DNA of 64,000 bases from Bradyrhizobium nitroreducens (GTDB lineage: Bacteria; Pseudomonadota; Alphaproteobacteria; Rhizobiales; Xanthobacteraceae), in contig NZ_LFJC01000003.1 of assembly GCF_002776695.1 (NCBI RefSeq), forward strand, positions 2,210,487 through 2,274,486, in the 5' to 3' direction. This document shows positions 17,501 through 25,074 of the stretch, piece by piece. Both the position numbers and the translations under genes were made by a program. The notes beneath the pieces were generated by a model. It did not search any database. It worked only from the letters and a program-made list of their open reading frames with translations, and was not told the origin of the DNA. Within the stretch, counting starts at the first letter, position 1, and every line of letters begins with the position of its first letter.

Positions 17501-17729
17501 GCTCCTGGAGCTTCTTCTCGATGGGATCGGCGACCTGCGTCTGCATTTCCTGCGCGGTCGCGCCGGGCCAGATCACGGAGACGTTGACCACCTTCACCGT
17601 GAAGAACGGATCCTCGGCGCGGCCGAGCTTCTCGTAGGAGAAGAAGCCGGCGACGCCGAGCACGAGCATCAGGAAGAGAACCAGCGTCGGATGGCTGACG
17701 GCCCAGGCCGAAAGGTTGAAGCGCTTCAT
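14592..17729 (-). CDS. RND efflux pump permease
   Basis: A 1045-residue inner-membrane transporter of the AcrB/MexB class that exports substrates using proton flow. TM1 follows the N-terminus (TLVLFLMLVLGVAGFFSYEK), and the proton-relay aspartate pair is in GLLVDDAIIAVEMM in TM4. Two large periplasmic loops and a duplicated 6+6 TM plan are evident. The start MKRFNLSAWAV is preceded by GGAGAG. No outer-membrane TolC-type channel gene is adjacent, so the pump must borrow one. The subfamily resembles pumps for organic solvents or biocides rather than metals. Confidence 0.92.
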   Translation of the reverse strand: MKRFNLSAWAVSHPTLVLFLMLVLGVAGFFSYEKLGRAEDPFFTVKVVNVSVIWPGATAQEMQTQVADPIEKKLQELPYFEKVQTYSKPAFTALQVTFRDNTPPKDVPYLFYLLRKKLVDVQGQLPSGILGPVVNDEFSDVDSILYMMTGDGADYAQLKKVSEGFRQRLLKVPGVTKVDVYGNQDERIFVEFSHAKLATLGITPQALFDSLAKQNNVTPAGTVETSSQRVPLRVTGALDGAKAVAETPVESNGRVFRLGDIATVTHGYVDPPSFVVRQEGKAAIGIGVVTAKGANILELGKEVEKATAEFMKAVPQGIDVKLIADQPKVVEHAVGEFVHSFMEALVIVLFVSFLALGWRTGIVVALSVPLVLGIVFIVMNAMSLDLHRITLGALIIALGLLVDDAIIAVEMMVVKMEQGWDRMRAASFAWESTAFPMLTGTLVTAAGFLPIGFANSAVGEYAGSIFWIVAIALVASWFVAVIFTPYIGVKLLPEMKAHHNHDPHAVYETRMYRGLRAIVQWCVNHRITVVAATVGVFVASIVGFGHVQQQFFPLSERPELFFQLRLPEGTAFNVTEKAVKQAETLLKDDKDIETYTSYVGQGSPRFWLGLNPQLPNEAFAEIVVVAKGVEARERIKAKIENAVADGMLSEARVRVDRFNFGPPVGFPVQFRVIGPDANKVREIAYQVRDVMRQNKSVKDVQLDWNEQSPYLKLVVDQDRARAMGLTPQDVSQALAMLISGSQVTTVRDGIEKIGVVARAVPSERLDLGGVGDLTITSRNGVAVPLQQIAKIEYAHEEPIMWRRNRDMAITVRSDVVDGVQAPDVTGQITPKLKAIKDHLEPAYRIEAGGAFEESAKGNASIFILFPVMVMVMLTLLMIQLQSFSRLILVFLTAPLGIVGASLGLNVANAPFGFVALLGLIALAGMIMRNTVILVDQIETDVSHGLTRREAIVEATVRRARPVVLTALAAILAMIPLSRSAFWGPMAITIMGGLFVATFLTLLYLPGLYALWFRKSLDEAGTPEQPAAPQHGSDEHPAIPLAEAAE

Positions 17730-17906
17730 CGCTCTCTCCGAAACACGATCCAGTTGCAATAACGACAGCCGCTCAGTTCAAACCGTCGTCGGGAGGCAGC
17801 GAAGCAATCCAGGGGGCTGGGCAGGTTCTGGATCGCTTCGCCGCTTCAGCCTTTGCTTAGGGACAAAGGCCGAAACTCACCTCACACGACGTAACTTACT
17901 TCTCTC

Positions 17907-17986
17907 GTCATTCCGGGATGGTCCGAAGGACCAGACCCGGAATCTCGAGATTCCGGGTGCGGCGCTGCGCACCGCCCCGGAATGAC
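17907..17986. repeat. Palindromic repeat, family A
   Basis: Outer arms GTCATTCCGGG and CCCCGGAATGAC, with an inner palindrome CCCGGAATCTCGAGATTCCGGG. It lies between the membrane fusion and permease genes, a place where such elements can alter relative mRNA stability. Confidence 0.85.
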
Positions 17987-17992
17987 AAGGAA

Positions 17993-19099
17993 CTAAAACG
18001 ACAGGGACGAGACGACCCGCACCCGCTGGCCCGGATCGAGCTTCTGCACGCCGAGGGCGACGATCTTGGCGCCCTCTTCCACGCCGCCGGTGATGACCAC
18101 GTCGTTGCTCTCGTAGGACTTCACCACGACCGGCTTCAGAGTGAGCGCGCCGTTGTCGTCGACGACGTAGAAGGACGGCTTGCCGCCTTCGTTGAACAGC
18201 GCCGACAGCGGCAGCCGCGCGACACGCTCGGTCGCGGCGTCCGACAGCGTCAGCGTCGCGGTCATGCCGAGCGCGACCTTGTCGTCGGCCTCGGGCAGCG
18301 AGAACTTCGCAAGATAGGTGCGCGTGGCCGGATCGGCCGCCGGTGCGATCTCACGCAGCTTGGCCGCATATTTCTTGTTCGGCTCGGACCAAAGGGTGAC
18401 GCTGGCGACGCCCGACTTGGCACGTCCGACCAGCGTCTCAGGGATCGCGACGACCGCTTCCTTTTCGGCAAAGCGGGCGACGCGGATCGAGGCCTGGCCC
18501 GCGGCGACCACCTGGCCGGGCTCGATCAGCGTTGCGGTGACGACGCCACGGGCGTCGGCGTTGAGCGTCGCGTAGGAAAGGGAATTCTTGCTGAGCTCGA
18601 GCGCGCGCTCGGCGCGGTTCAGGCGGGCGCGGGCTTCGTCCGCGGTGGCACGGCTCGAATCCATCTGCGCGTCGGTGGTCCAGCCCTTGGCCTTGAGGTC
18701 CTTGGCGCGCTGCTCGGCGGCGGCGGCCTGGGCCAGCACGCCGGTCGCGGCGGTCTGCTCGGCGGCGGCCTGCTCGGCCTGCAGCTTCAGATCGACCTCG
18801 TCGAGAGTGGCGAGCGGCTGGCCGATCTCGACGGTCTGGCCGACTTCCACGAGTCGCTTGGCGACCTTGCCGGCAACGCGGAAGCCGAGATCGCTCTCGA
18901 TCCGGGGCCTGACGGTGCCGACAAAGCTACGCTCGGGGGTCTCGGCATCATAATGCGCGGTGGCGACCAGAACCGGCCGCGGCGGCTCGGCCTTCTCGGC
19001 GACGGTGTCATTGCACCCGGCCAGGGTCGCCGCCATCAGGGCCAGCGACACGCCTGCCAACAGCCTGGAATAGCTCGACAAAACCGACCGGACGAACAT
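17993..19099 (-). CDS. RND periplasmic adaptor lipoprotein (membrane fusion protein)
   Basis: A 368-residue HlyD/AcrA-like adaptor. A lipoprotein signal ends at C29 in LMAATLAGCNDT, so it is anchored in the inner membrane. Barrel-sandwich halves flank a coiled-coil hairpin at about residues 100-170 (alanine- and glutamate-rich, LKLQAEQAAAEQTAATG). The start MFVRS follows AGGAG at good spacing; a start six codons upstream lacks this. It links the RND permease to an outer-membrane channel. First gene of the efflux operon, with a repeat element before the permease. Confidence 0.9.
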   Translation of the reverse strand: MFVRSVLSSYSRLLAGVSLALMAATLAGCNDTVAEKAEPPRPVLVATAHYDAETPERSFVGTVRPRIESDLGFRVAGKVAKRLVEVGQTVEIGQPLATLDEVDLKLQAEQAAAEQTAATGVLAQAAAAEQRAKDLKAKGWTTDAQMDSSRATADEARARLNRAERALELSKNSLSYATLNADARGVVTATLIEPGQVVAAGQASIRVARFAEKEAVVAIPETLVGRAKSGVASVTLWSEPNKKYAAKLREIAPAADPATRTYLAKFSLPEADDKVALGMTATLTLSDAATERVARLPLSALFNEGGKPSFYVVDDNGALTLKPVVVKSYESNDVVITGGVEEGAKIVALGVQKLDPGQRVRVVSSLSF

Positions 19100-19136
19100 C
19101 GAAGGACACTCCTGCATCTCGAATGAGAGGAATGTC

Positions 19137-19172
19137 GACTAATCACTGATAAAAGTCAATAATCGTCAGTCA
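19137..19172. promoter_or_regulatory. Candidate operator/promoter of the efflux operon
   Basis: AT-rich segment upstream of the adaptor gene with repeated GACT/AGTC half sites (19137-19140, 19154-19157, 19168-19171) and an imperfect direct repeat TAATCACTGA / TAATCGTCAG spaced 20 bp. A TTGACT hexamer on the minus strand may be a -35 box. It is a plausible target of the downstream TetR protein; no single clean palindrome was found. Confidence 0.4.
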
Positions 19173-19273
19173 TCAGGAAAGCGTGATCGTTAAGGGGCGG
19201 TAACAAGGCGGATACCTATTCGCAGGAAGGTGCTCCGGTAGGCACGCCGAGGTCAGGCCTCAGCCCGGATGTC

Positions 19274-19348
19274 GTAGGGTAGGCAAAGGCGCGGTAGCGC
19301 CGTGCCCACGACACTATCCGCGGGCACGCTGCGCTTTGCCTACCCTAC
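19274..19348. repeat. Palindromic repeat, family B
   Basis: Arms GTAGGGTAGGCAAAGGCGC and the near complement GCTGCGCTTTGCCTACCCTAC. A second copy is at 52828-52914. It lies between two genes of the same strand. Confidence 0.8.
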
Positions 19349-19373
19349 AGGACCGTACACGCGGCTTGCGGCT

Positions 19374-20705
19374 CTACCGCCCCTGCCCGGCAAACTCGTG
19401 CTTGCTGTCGTGGCCGCCGACGAACACCAGGATGCCGGCGAGCAGAGGCAATACGGCGAGCACCAGGAGGCCGGTCGAGGTCTGGCCCGTGGCTTCCTTG
19501 ACCCAGCCGATCAGATACGGCCCGCCGAAGCCGGCGAGATTGCCGATCGAGTTGATCAGCGCGATGCCACCGGCAGCCGCGGTGCCGGAGAGCCAGGCGG
19601 TCGGCAGGGTCCAGAACACGCCGAAGCAGCAGAACACGCCGATGGCCGCGACCGTCAGCACCACCATCGTCATGGTCGGATCGGTCAGATAGGAGGACGC
19701 ACCGAGCGCGACAGCGGTCAGCAGCAACGGCGCGCCGACATGCATCACCCGCTCGCGCGTCGCATCGGAGTGCCGCGCCCACAGGATCATCGCGATGGTG
19801 CCGAACAGATACGGGATCGCGGTGACGAAGCCGGTCTGCGCATTGGTCAGCCCGAACGCCTTGACGATCTGCGGCAGCCAGAACTGCATGCCGTAGAGCG
19901 CGCCGACGAAGCCGAAATAGATCAGGCTGAGCGCGATCACCTTGGGCGAGGACAGCGCTTCGCCGAGCGAGAAATGCTTCACCGCCTGCTTGGCCGCGAT
20001 CTCCGAATCGAGCTTGGCCTTGAGCCAGGCCTTCTGCTCGGCCGAGAGCCAATCCGCCTTCTCCGGCTTGTCGGTGAGATAGAACCAGGTGACGATGCCG
20101 AGCAGCACCGAGGGAATGCCCTCGATGATGAACAGCCACTGCCAGCCCTTGAGGCCCATCGCACCGTCGAGCCCGAGCAACAGGCCCGAGATCGGCGCGC
20201 CGATCACAGTCGAGACCGGCACGGCGATGGCGAAGGCCGCAAGGAAGCGAGCGCGATATTCGGCCGGATACCAGTAGGTGAGATAGAGGATGATGCCGGG
20301 AAAGAAGCCGGCCTCTGCGACACCGAGCAGGAAGCGCAGGACGTAGAAGCTGGTGACGCCGCTGACCATCGCCATCAGAGCGGAGATGACGCCCCAGGTC
20401 ACCATGATCCGGGCAATCCAGCGGCTGGCGCCGAACTTCTCCAGCGCCAGATTGCTCGGCACCTCGAAGATGAAATAGCCGATGAAGAAGATCCCGGCGC
20501 CCCAGGAGAAGATCAGCGGCGTGAACTTCAGCTCGGCGTTCATGGTCAGCGCGGCGAAGCCGAGATTGACGCGATCGAGATAGGAGAAGAAGTAGGCCAG
20601 CACCAGGAACGGGATCAGGCGCCATGAGATGGCGCGGATGGTCGAGGTCTCGATCTCCGATTTGGTGGCGCCGGCGGAACCGGCATAGGTGGTGGTCTGG
20701 CTCAT
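19374..20705 (-). CDS. MFS transporter, anion:cation symporter type
   Basis: A 443-residue permease with about 12 TM segments and the ACS-family features RLIPFLVLAYFFSYLDRVNL in TM1 and FFPGIILYLTYWYPAEYRAR after TM4. A large cytoplasmic loop lies near residues 195-240. Members import organic acids such as phthalate, tartrate or 4-hydroxyphenylacetate. No catabolic genes adjoin, so the substrate cannot be assigned. The ATG follows GGGGGAAG. It is a single-gene unit, divergent from the DUF2809 gene. Confidence 0.9.
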   Translation of the reverse strand: MSQTTTYAGSAGATKSEIETSTIRAISWRLIPFLVLAYFFSYLDRVNLGFAALTMNAELKFTPLIFSWGAGIFFIGYFIFEVPSNLALEKFGASRWIARIMVTWGVISALMAMVSGVTSFYVLRFLLGVAEAGFFPGIILYLTYWYPAEYRARFLAAFAIAVPVSTVIGAPISGLLLGLDGAMGLKGWQWLFIIEGIPSVLLGIVTWFYLTDKPEKADWLSAEQKAWLKAKLDSEIAAKQAVKHFSLGEALSSPKVIALSLIYFGFVGALYGMQFWLPQIVKAFGLTNAQTGFVTAIPYLFGTIAMILWARHSDATRERVMHVGAPLLLTAVALGASSYLTDPTMTMVVLTVAAIGVFCCFGVFWTLPTAWLSGTAAAGGIALINSIGNLAGFGGPYLIGWVKEATGQTSTGLLVLAVLPLLAGILVFVGGHDSKHEFAGQGR

Positions 20706-20783
20706 GGCTTCCCCCGGGTTATTGCTTTTGTGAGCTGATCCGGGGTTTTCAGCATCGCCGGCAAAGAGTCAATGGAGTGAGCA

Positions 20784-21218
20784 ATGCACGGGACGCAGCC
20801 GGATCAACCCATTGCACCGCTCCGGACATCGCTGATCCGCGCCGCCCTCGCACTGATCGTCATTGCCTGCGGACTGTCGTTGCGCTGGTACGGCTTTCCG
20901 CTTGGGCTGCCTGCGTTCGTCGTCAAGTACGGCGGCTCGCTGTTGTGGGCCACCATGGTGTTCTTGCTGGCAGGGGTTTTGCTACCGCGGCTGACGCGGA
21001 CACAGATTGCAGCCATCGCAGCGGTGATCGCGTTCATCGTCGAGTTCTCACGCTTGCTGCACACGCCTTGGCTCGATGCGTTCCGGCTCACCACGGCCGG
21101 CGCGCTGCTGCTCGGCCGCATCTTCTCGCTGTGGAATCTGACGGCCTACTTCGCCGGCATCGTAGTCGGCATCTGGCTGGATCGGCTCACCGAGATTTGC
21201 AGCACGGGCAAAAGCTAG
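20784..21218 (+). CDS. DUF2809 membrane protein
   Basis: A 144-residue integral membrane protein with four predicted helices (about 19-36, 45-67, 73-89 and 116-133). The patterns EFSRLLHTPWLDAFR and GALLLGRIFSLWNLTAYFAGI are those I associate with DUF2809. The function of the family is unknown. GGAG precedes the ATG. Its stop codon abuts the stop of the convergent TetR gene with no spacer. Confidence 0.8.
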   Translation: MHGTQPDQPIAPLRTSLIRAALALIVIACGLSLRWYGFPLGLPAFVVKYGGSLLWATMVFLLAGVLLPRLTRTQIAAIAAVIAFIVEFSRLLHTPWLDAFRLTTAGALLLGRIFSLWNLTAYFAGIVVGIWLDRLTEICSTGKS

Positions 21219-21770
21219 CTAACGAGTCAGTTTCTTCCGTGTGGCCCGCAGAATCTCGTCTGACAATTTTGGATCGCTCACTGCGCGGGCAAGCACGATC
21301 GCGCCGACCAGGGAAGCAAGAGTCACGATCGCATCCTCGTCGCGCTGGCGTTGCCTGGTCCCCGAACCCAGGCGGGCGCCGAGCCATCCAATCATGCCCC
21401 TCACGCCGGCGGTAAAGCGCTCGCGCGCTCCCTGGCTCTGGCGATGCATTTCAGAGCACAGCGCCGCAAAGGGGCATCCGCTTCCTGGTTCATCCCGGTG
21501 CGCCGGCGAGAGATACTCGGAAACGTAATCGCCGACCGTGGACATCTCACCGAGCTCTCGACCTTTGGAGACGATTGCCGCCGCAATGGCTTCCTCGACC
21601 AGCCGCTGCTTGGAGCCGAATTGGCTGTAGAGGCTGCCGTGGGTCATACCGGCGGCCTCGGTTAGGGTATCAACTCCAACGCCGGCTATTCCGCGCTCCC
21701 GGATCAGGCGCGAAGCCGCCGTTAGAATTCGGTCGCGGTTGTCAGCCGCTCGTTCCTTGGAAACGCGCAT
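21219..21770 (-). CDS. TetR-family regulator of the adjacent SDR/MDR genes
   Basis: A 183-residue TetR protein with HTH at about residues 10-56 (NRDRILTAASRLIRERG, then LTEAAGMTHGSLYSQFGSK). The C-terminal domain contains PGSGCPFAALCSEM, a motif common in TetR proteins of the YcdC/LmrA side group. It is divergent from a short-chain dehydrogenase gene, and the shared intergenic DNA carries two copies of a 17-bp direct repeat overlapping its own promoter, which suggests it represses both directions. The much longer frame upstream of the chosen ATG runs through the SDR gene and is not coding. Confidence 0.88.
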   Translation of the reverse strand: MRVSKERAADNRDRILTAASRLIRERGIAGVGVDTLTEAAGMTHGSLYSQFGSKQRLVEEAIAAAIVSKGRELGEMSTVGDYVSEYLSPAHRDEPGSGCPFAALCSEMHRQSQGARERFTAGVRGMIGWLGARLGSGTRQRQRDEDAIVTLASLVGAIVLARAVSDPKLSDEILRATRKKLTR

Positions 21771-21800
21771 ATCGAAGATCCCGAATCGGAAGGCTTGACA

Positions 21801-21829
21801 ATTATAATTACGACCGCCATCTAATTCAA
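21801..21829 (-). promoter_or_regulatory. Sigma-70-like promoter of the TetR gene
   Basis: On the minus strand TTGAAT and a perfect TATAAT are separated by exactly 17 bp. It lies 31 bp or more upstream of the TetR ATG and overlaps both copies of the direct repeat, fitting an autorepressed promoter. Confidence 0.6.
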
Positions 21830-21845
21830 TAATTACGATCGTCAT
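21804..21845. promoter_or_regulatory. Direct-repeat operator between TetR and SDR genes
   Basis: Two 17-bp copies, ATAATTACGACCGCCAT and ATAATTACGATCGTCAT, match at 15 of 17 positions and start 25 bp apart. The second contains the palindrome ACGATCGT. It is the best candidate for the binding site of the divergent TetR protein. Confidence 0.65.
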
Positions 21846-21884
21846 CAAAATTCGGCGAACGCCGCTGAGCGTCAGGAGAAGATC

Positions 21885-22736
21885 ATGACCAACGCAAAGA
21901 TTGCTCTGGTGACGGGCGCCTCGTCGGGCATCGGTGAAGCCACCGCGCAGCGCCTGGCGGCGGTCGGCTACAAGGTCTACGGCACCAGTAGACGCGGACA
22001 TCAGCCAGCCAAGCAGTCTTTCGAGATGCTGACCCTCGACGTGACCAACGACGCTTCCGTGACGGCCGCGGTCGGCGAGGTCATCCAGCGCGAGGATCGC
22101 ATCGATCTTCTCGTGAATAACGCCGGCTTCGGGGTTGCCCCCGCCGGAGCGGAGGAGAGTTCGATCGAGCAGGCTCGGAAGATCTTCGAGACCAATTTTT
22201 TTGGGCTGGTCCGGATGACGCGCGCCGTCCTGCCCCAGATGCGCCGCCAGGGCAGCGGCCGCATCATCAATATCGGTTCGGTTCTTGGTTTTCTGCCGAT
22301 GCCCTACGGGGCGCTCTACGCCGCGACCAAGCACGCGGTGGAGGGTTATTCGGAGTCCCTCGACCACGAGTTGCGCACGCGGGGCATCAGGGTCTCCATC
22401 ATCGAACCCGCCTACACGAAGACACCATTCGATTCGAACTTCATGGAGCCGGACGACAAGCTCGAGGATTATCGCGAGGCGCGCGCGGGCGTGAGCCGGC
22501 GGATAAACGAGGTAATGGCAACCGCCGAATCGCCGGACGTAGTCGCAGAAGCCGTGCTGGATGCCGCGAACGCGGCGCATCCCAAGATCCGGTACGCAGC
22601 CGGCAAGCTCGCGAACCGCCTGCGGTTGCTTCGCAGGTTTGCTCCCGCCGGACTCGTGGACGCAGGGATCCGAAAGGATCTTCGACTTGATGCCCGGCCG
22701 ACCTCTGCGTCTTCCCGTCCAGCACGAGCTTTTTGA
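21885..22736 (+). CDS. Short-chain dehydrogenase/reductase
   Basis: A 283-residue classical SDR oxidoreductase. The cofactor motif is TGASSGIGEA (about residues 9-18), the stabilising segment is NNAGFG, and the active site is GSVLGF...YGALYAATKHA with Y and K in the usual YxxxK spacing. Its N-terminus resembles NADP-preferring members. It is the first gene of a two-gene unit with an MDR-type reductase 50 bp downstream, under the divergent TetR regulator, which suggests inducible detoxification of a carbonyl or quinone compound. Confidence 0.9.
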   Translation: MTNAKIALVTGASSGIGEATAQRLAAVGYKVYGTSRRGHQPAKQSFEMLTLDVTNDASVTAAVGEVIQREDRIDLLVNNAGFGVAPAGAEESSIEQARKIFETNFFGLVRMTRAVLPQMRRQGSGRIINIGSVLGFLPMPYGALYAATKHAVEGYSESLDHELRTRGIRVSIIEPAYTKTPFDSNFMEPDDKLEDYREARAGVSRRINEVMATAESPDVVAEAVLDAANAAHPKIRYAAGKLANRLRLLRRFAPAGLVDAGIRKDLRLDARPTSASSRPARAF

Positions 22737-22786
22737 CTCGCGCGGGCGCCGCCGCTCCCGGCGCACACCGATTGGGACACAGCGAC

Positions 22787-23788
22787 ATGAAAGCACTCAT
22801 CTTCAAGCAGTATGGCAAGGCCGATCAGCTCACGTTCGCCGACCTGCCTCGGCCGACGCCGAAGCCGGACGAAATTCTCGTCCAGGTCCACGCCGCGGGC
22901 TTGAACCCGATCGACAACATGATTCCGAAAGGAACATTCAAACCGATTCTGCGCTTTCAGCTCCCGGCGACGCTGGGCAGCGATCTGGCCGGGGTGGTGG
23001 TCGAAGTCGGAAACCTGGTGACCCGGTTCAAGCCGGGCGACGAAATCTTTGCCAGCATCTTCGACATGGGCACGGGCGCACTCGCCGAGTTTGCGGTCAT
23101 TCCCGAGACCGCCGCTGCGCTCAAACCGCCGAACCTGGACTTTGTCCAGGCGGCGTCACTCCCGATGGTCGCACTGACGTCGTGGCAAGCGCTGAAGGAG
23201 CGTGCACGCCTCAAGCCCGGCCAGAAGGTGTTCATTCCGGCAGGTGCCGGTGGGATCGGAACGTTCGCCATCCAACTTGCCAAATATCTTGGCGCGAAGG
23301 TAGGAACGACGACCAGCAGCGGAAACGTGGACCTGGTGCGAAGCCTCGGCGCCGACGAGGTGATTGACTACAGCAAGCAGCAATTTGAGACAGTGCTGCG
23401 GGACTACGATGCCGTGCTTGGCACAATCAGGGGCGATGCGATCGAGAAATCGCTCGGCATATTGAAGCGCGGAAGCACTGTCGTCTCGCTGGTCGGACCA
23501 CCAGACGCTGCATTCGCTCGCGCCCGGGGCATGAACTTCTTCATGGTGTTCCTGTTCGGCATGCTGAGCCGCAAGATCATACGCGGCGCCGGCAAGCGGG
23601 GCGCCGAATATTCGTTCCTGTTTGTGCATCCGGATGGAAATCAGCTCTCTCAGATCGGCGAGATTCTCAAGGCCGGCGACATCCGGCCGGTGATCGACAA
23701 GGTGTTCCCCCTTGCGCAGGCCAGGGAAGCTCTCGCCTACCTTGCAAAAGGCAGAGCGAAGGGGAAGGTTGTCGTCCGGATCAGGTGA
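22787..23788 (+). CDS. NADPH-dependent MDR/quinone-reductase-like oxidoreductase
   Basis: A 333-residue medium-chain reductase related to quinone oxidoreductase. The GroES-like N-terminal part begins MKALIFKQYGKADQLTF and lacks the catalytic-zinc cysteine pattern of true alcohol dehydrogenases. The Rossmann motif is IPAGAGGIGTFAIQLAKYLG near residue 150. It likely reduces quinones or enones with NADPH. It is probably co-transcribed with the preceding SDR gene. The longer upstream in-frame extension would overlap the SDR gene, so the ATG beginning MKALIF was used. Confidence 0.88.
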   Translation: MKALIFKQYGKADQLTFADLPRPTPKPDEILVQVHAAGLNPIDNMIPKGTFKPILRFQLPATLGSDLAGVVVEVGNLVTRFKPGDEIFASIFDMGTGALAEFAVIPETAAALKPPNLDFVQAASLPMVALTSWQALKERARLKPGQKVFIPAGAGGIGTFAIQLAKYLGAKVGTTTSSGNVDLVRSLGADEVIDYSKQQFETVLRDYDAVLGTIRGDAIEKSLGILKRGSTVVSLVGPPDAAFARARGMNFFMVFLFGMLSRKIIRGAGKRGAEYSFLFVHPDGNQLSQIGEILKAGDIRPVIDKVFPLAQAREALAYLAKGRAKGKVVVRIR

Positions 23789-23799
23789 CGGCCCTACGT

Positions 23800-24966
23800 T
23801 CACTCCGAGAGCTGAAACCGCTCGAAACGGTCGAGCTCGTCCTCGATCTTCTGCTTGAGCTCCTTGCGGCCTGCGGTCTTCCTGCCCTGCCCGACCCAGG
23901 TCCATTTCTGCATCAACAACTTCCTCGCCTGCCGGTCGGTCTTCAGATCGAGCGCGGCGACGATCTCGTCGCCGACCAGCACGGGCAGCGCAAAATAGCC
24001 GAGCTTGCGCTTGGCCTTCGGCACATAGGCTTCGAACAGATGGTTGTAGCCGAAGACGAGATTGGTCCGCTTGCGCTGGATGATCAGGGGATCGAACGGC
24101 GAGAGGATGTGGACGAGATCGGGCGATGCCCCCTCGCCGCCGGCTTCCAGCACCGCCGGCGCCGCCCAATGTTCCTGCTTGCCGGCGCCCTCGAGCGCGA
24201 CGGGAACAAGCTCGCCGCGGCGGACGCGCGCGGCGATCAGGCCGGCCACCGCCTTCTTGCGCGGTGCGTCGAGATGGCAGGTCGAATCGAGGCTGACCAC
24301 GCCTTGCGACCGCAGCGCGCGGTCGAGCAGATAGGCCGTGATGTCCTTGCTCGAGGCCGGCTTCGGCAGCTTGTCCCAGCCGAAATGGCGCGTCATCAGC
24401 TCATAGGTCTTGAGCATCCCCTGGCGCTCACTGACGGTTGCGACGCCCGTGTAGAAGGCGAGCTGCAGCGCCCGCTTCGAAGGTTTCCGGCTCTGCCAGA
24501 GGTGCTCCTTCTCGGTGAGCACGTCGTCCTCGATGTCGCGGATCGTCAGCGGGCCGGCGCGCAGCAGCCGCATCACCTTGCGGGTGTCGGCAGGCTTGAC
24601 CGAAGCGTACCATTTGTGACCCTCGCGGCGGTGCTCGCGCATCGCCGGGAGAAAAAAGCGGAAGTCACCGGCCGGCACGTAGGAGAGCGCATGCGTCCAA
24701 TATTCGAAGACGCTTTTGTCGAGACTCTGGGCCTGACGCAGATCGGCGCGGCGGTAGGACGGGATGCGGCTGAACAGGATGTGGTGGTGGCAGCGCTCGA
24801 TGACGTTGATGGTGTCGATCTGAACATAGCCGAGATGGGCGACCGCATCCGCGACGGCCTGTGCTCCCTCGCCGAACGGGGTACGCTCATCCAGCCGCTG
24901 GGCATGCAGCCAGATCTGCCGGGCCTGAGTCGTGGCGAGAGGAAACGGTTTAGGCGCGCGTGACAT
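23800..24966 (-). CDS. YcaQ/AlkX-like DNA interstrand-crosslink glycosylase
   Basis: A 388-residue winged-helix protein of the HTH_42 family (formerly DUF1006). Escherichia coli YcaQ of this family is a DNA glycosylase that unhooks interstrand crosslinks and uses a Q-x-D catalytic motif; here the matching segment is LGYVQIDTINVIERCHHH near residue 45, giving Q-I-D. Later features typical of the family are HWAAPAVLE and LSPFDPLIIQRKRT. The start MSRAPKPF gives the usual length. The gene is alone and convergent with the MDR gene. Confidence 0.8.
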   Translation of the reverse strand: MSRAPKPFPLATTQARQIWLHAQRLDERTPFGEGAQAVADAVAHLGYVQIDTINVIERCHHHILFSRIPSYRRADLRQAQSLDKSVFEYWTHALSYVPAGDFRFFLPAMREHRREGHKWYASVKPADTRKVMRLLRAGPLTIRDIEDDVLTEKEHLWQSRKPSKRALQLAFYTGVATVSERQGMLKTYELMTRHFGWDKLPKPASSKDITAYLLDRALRSQGVVSLDSTCHLDAPRKKAVAGLIAARVRRGELVPVALEGAGKQEHWAAPAVLEAGGEGASPDLVHILSPFDPLIIQRKRTNLVFGYNHLFEAYVPKAKRKLGYFALPVLVGDEIVAALDLKTDRQARKLLMQKWTWVGQGRKTAGRKELKQKIEDELDRFERFQLSE

Positions 24967-25015
24967 TGCAGAACGCAATGTAGCGGGATTCGCGCCGGGA
25001 GAAAGCAACCGACGC

Positions 25016-25055
25016 ACAAAGAAAAAGCCGCGCTGCCATCTGCTGACAGCGCGGC
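25016..25055 (-). terminator. Rho-independent terminator of the Met-rich gene
   Basis: Read on the minus strand, a 9-bp perfect stem GCCGCGCTG / CAGCGCGGC with an 11-base loop is followed by TTTTTCTTTG. It begins 20 bp after the stop of the Met-rich protein gene. Confidence 0.8.
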
Positions 25056-25074
25056 CGCTTGACGTCGTCCGGAC

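Noticed and set aside
13962..17762. 1266-residue open frame on the plus strand
   Set aside because: It lies entirely antisense to the RND permease and TetR genes, is rich in His, Arg, Asp and Gly as expected for a complement of GC-rich coding DNA, and shows no family pattern.
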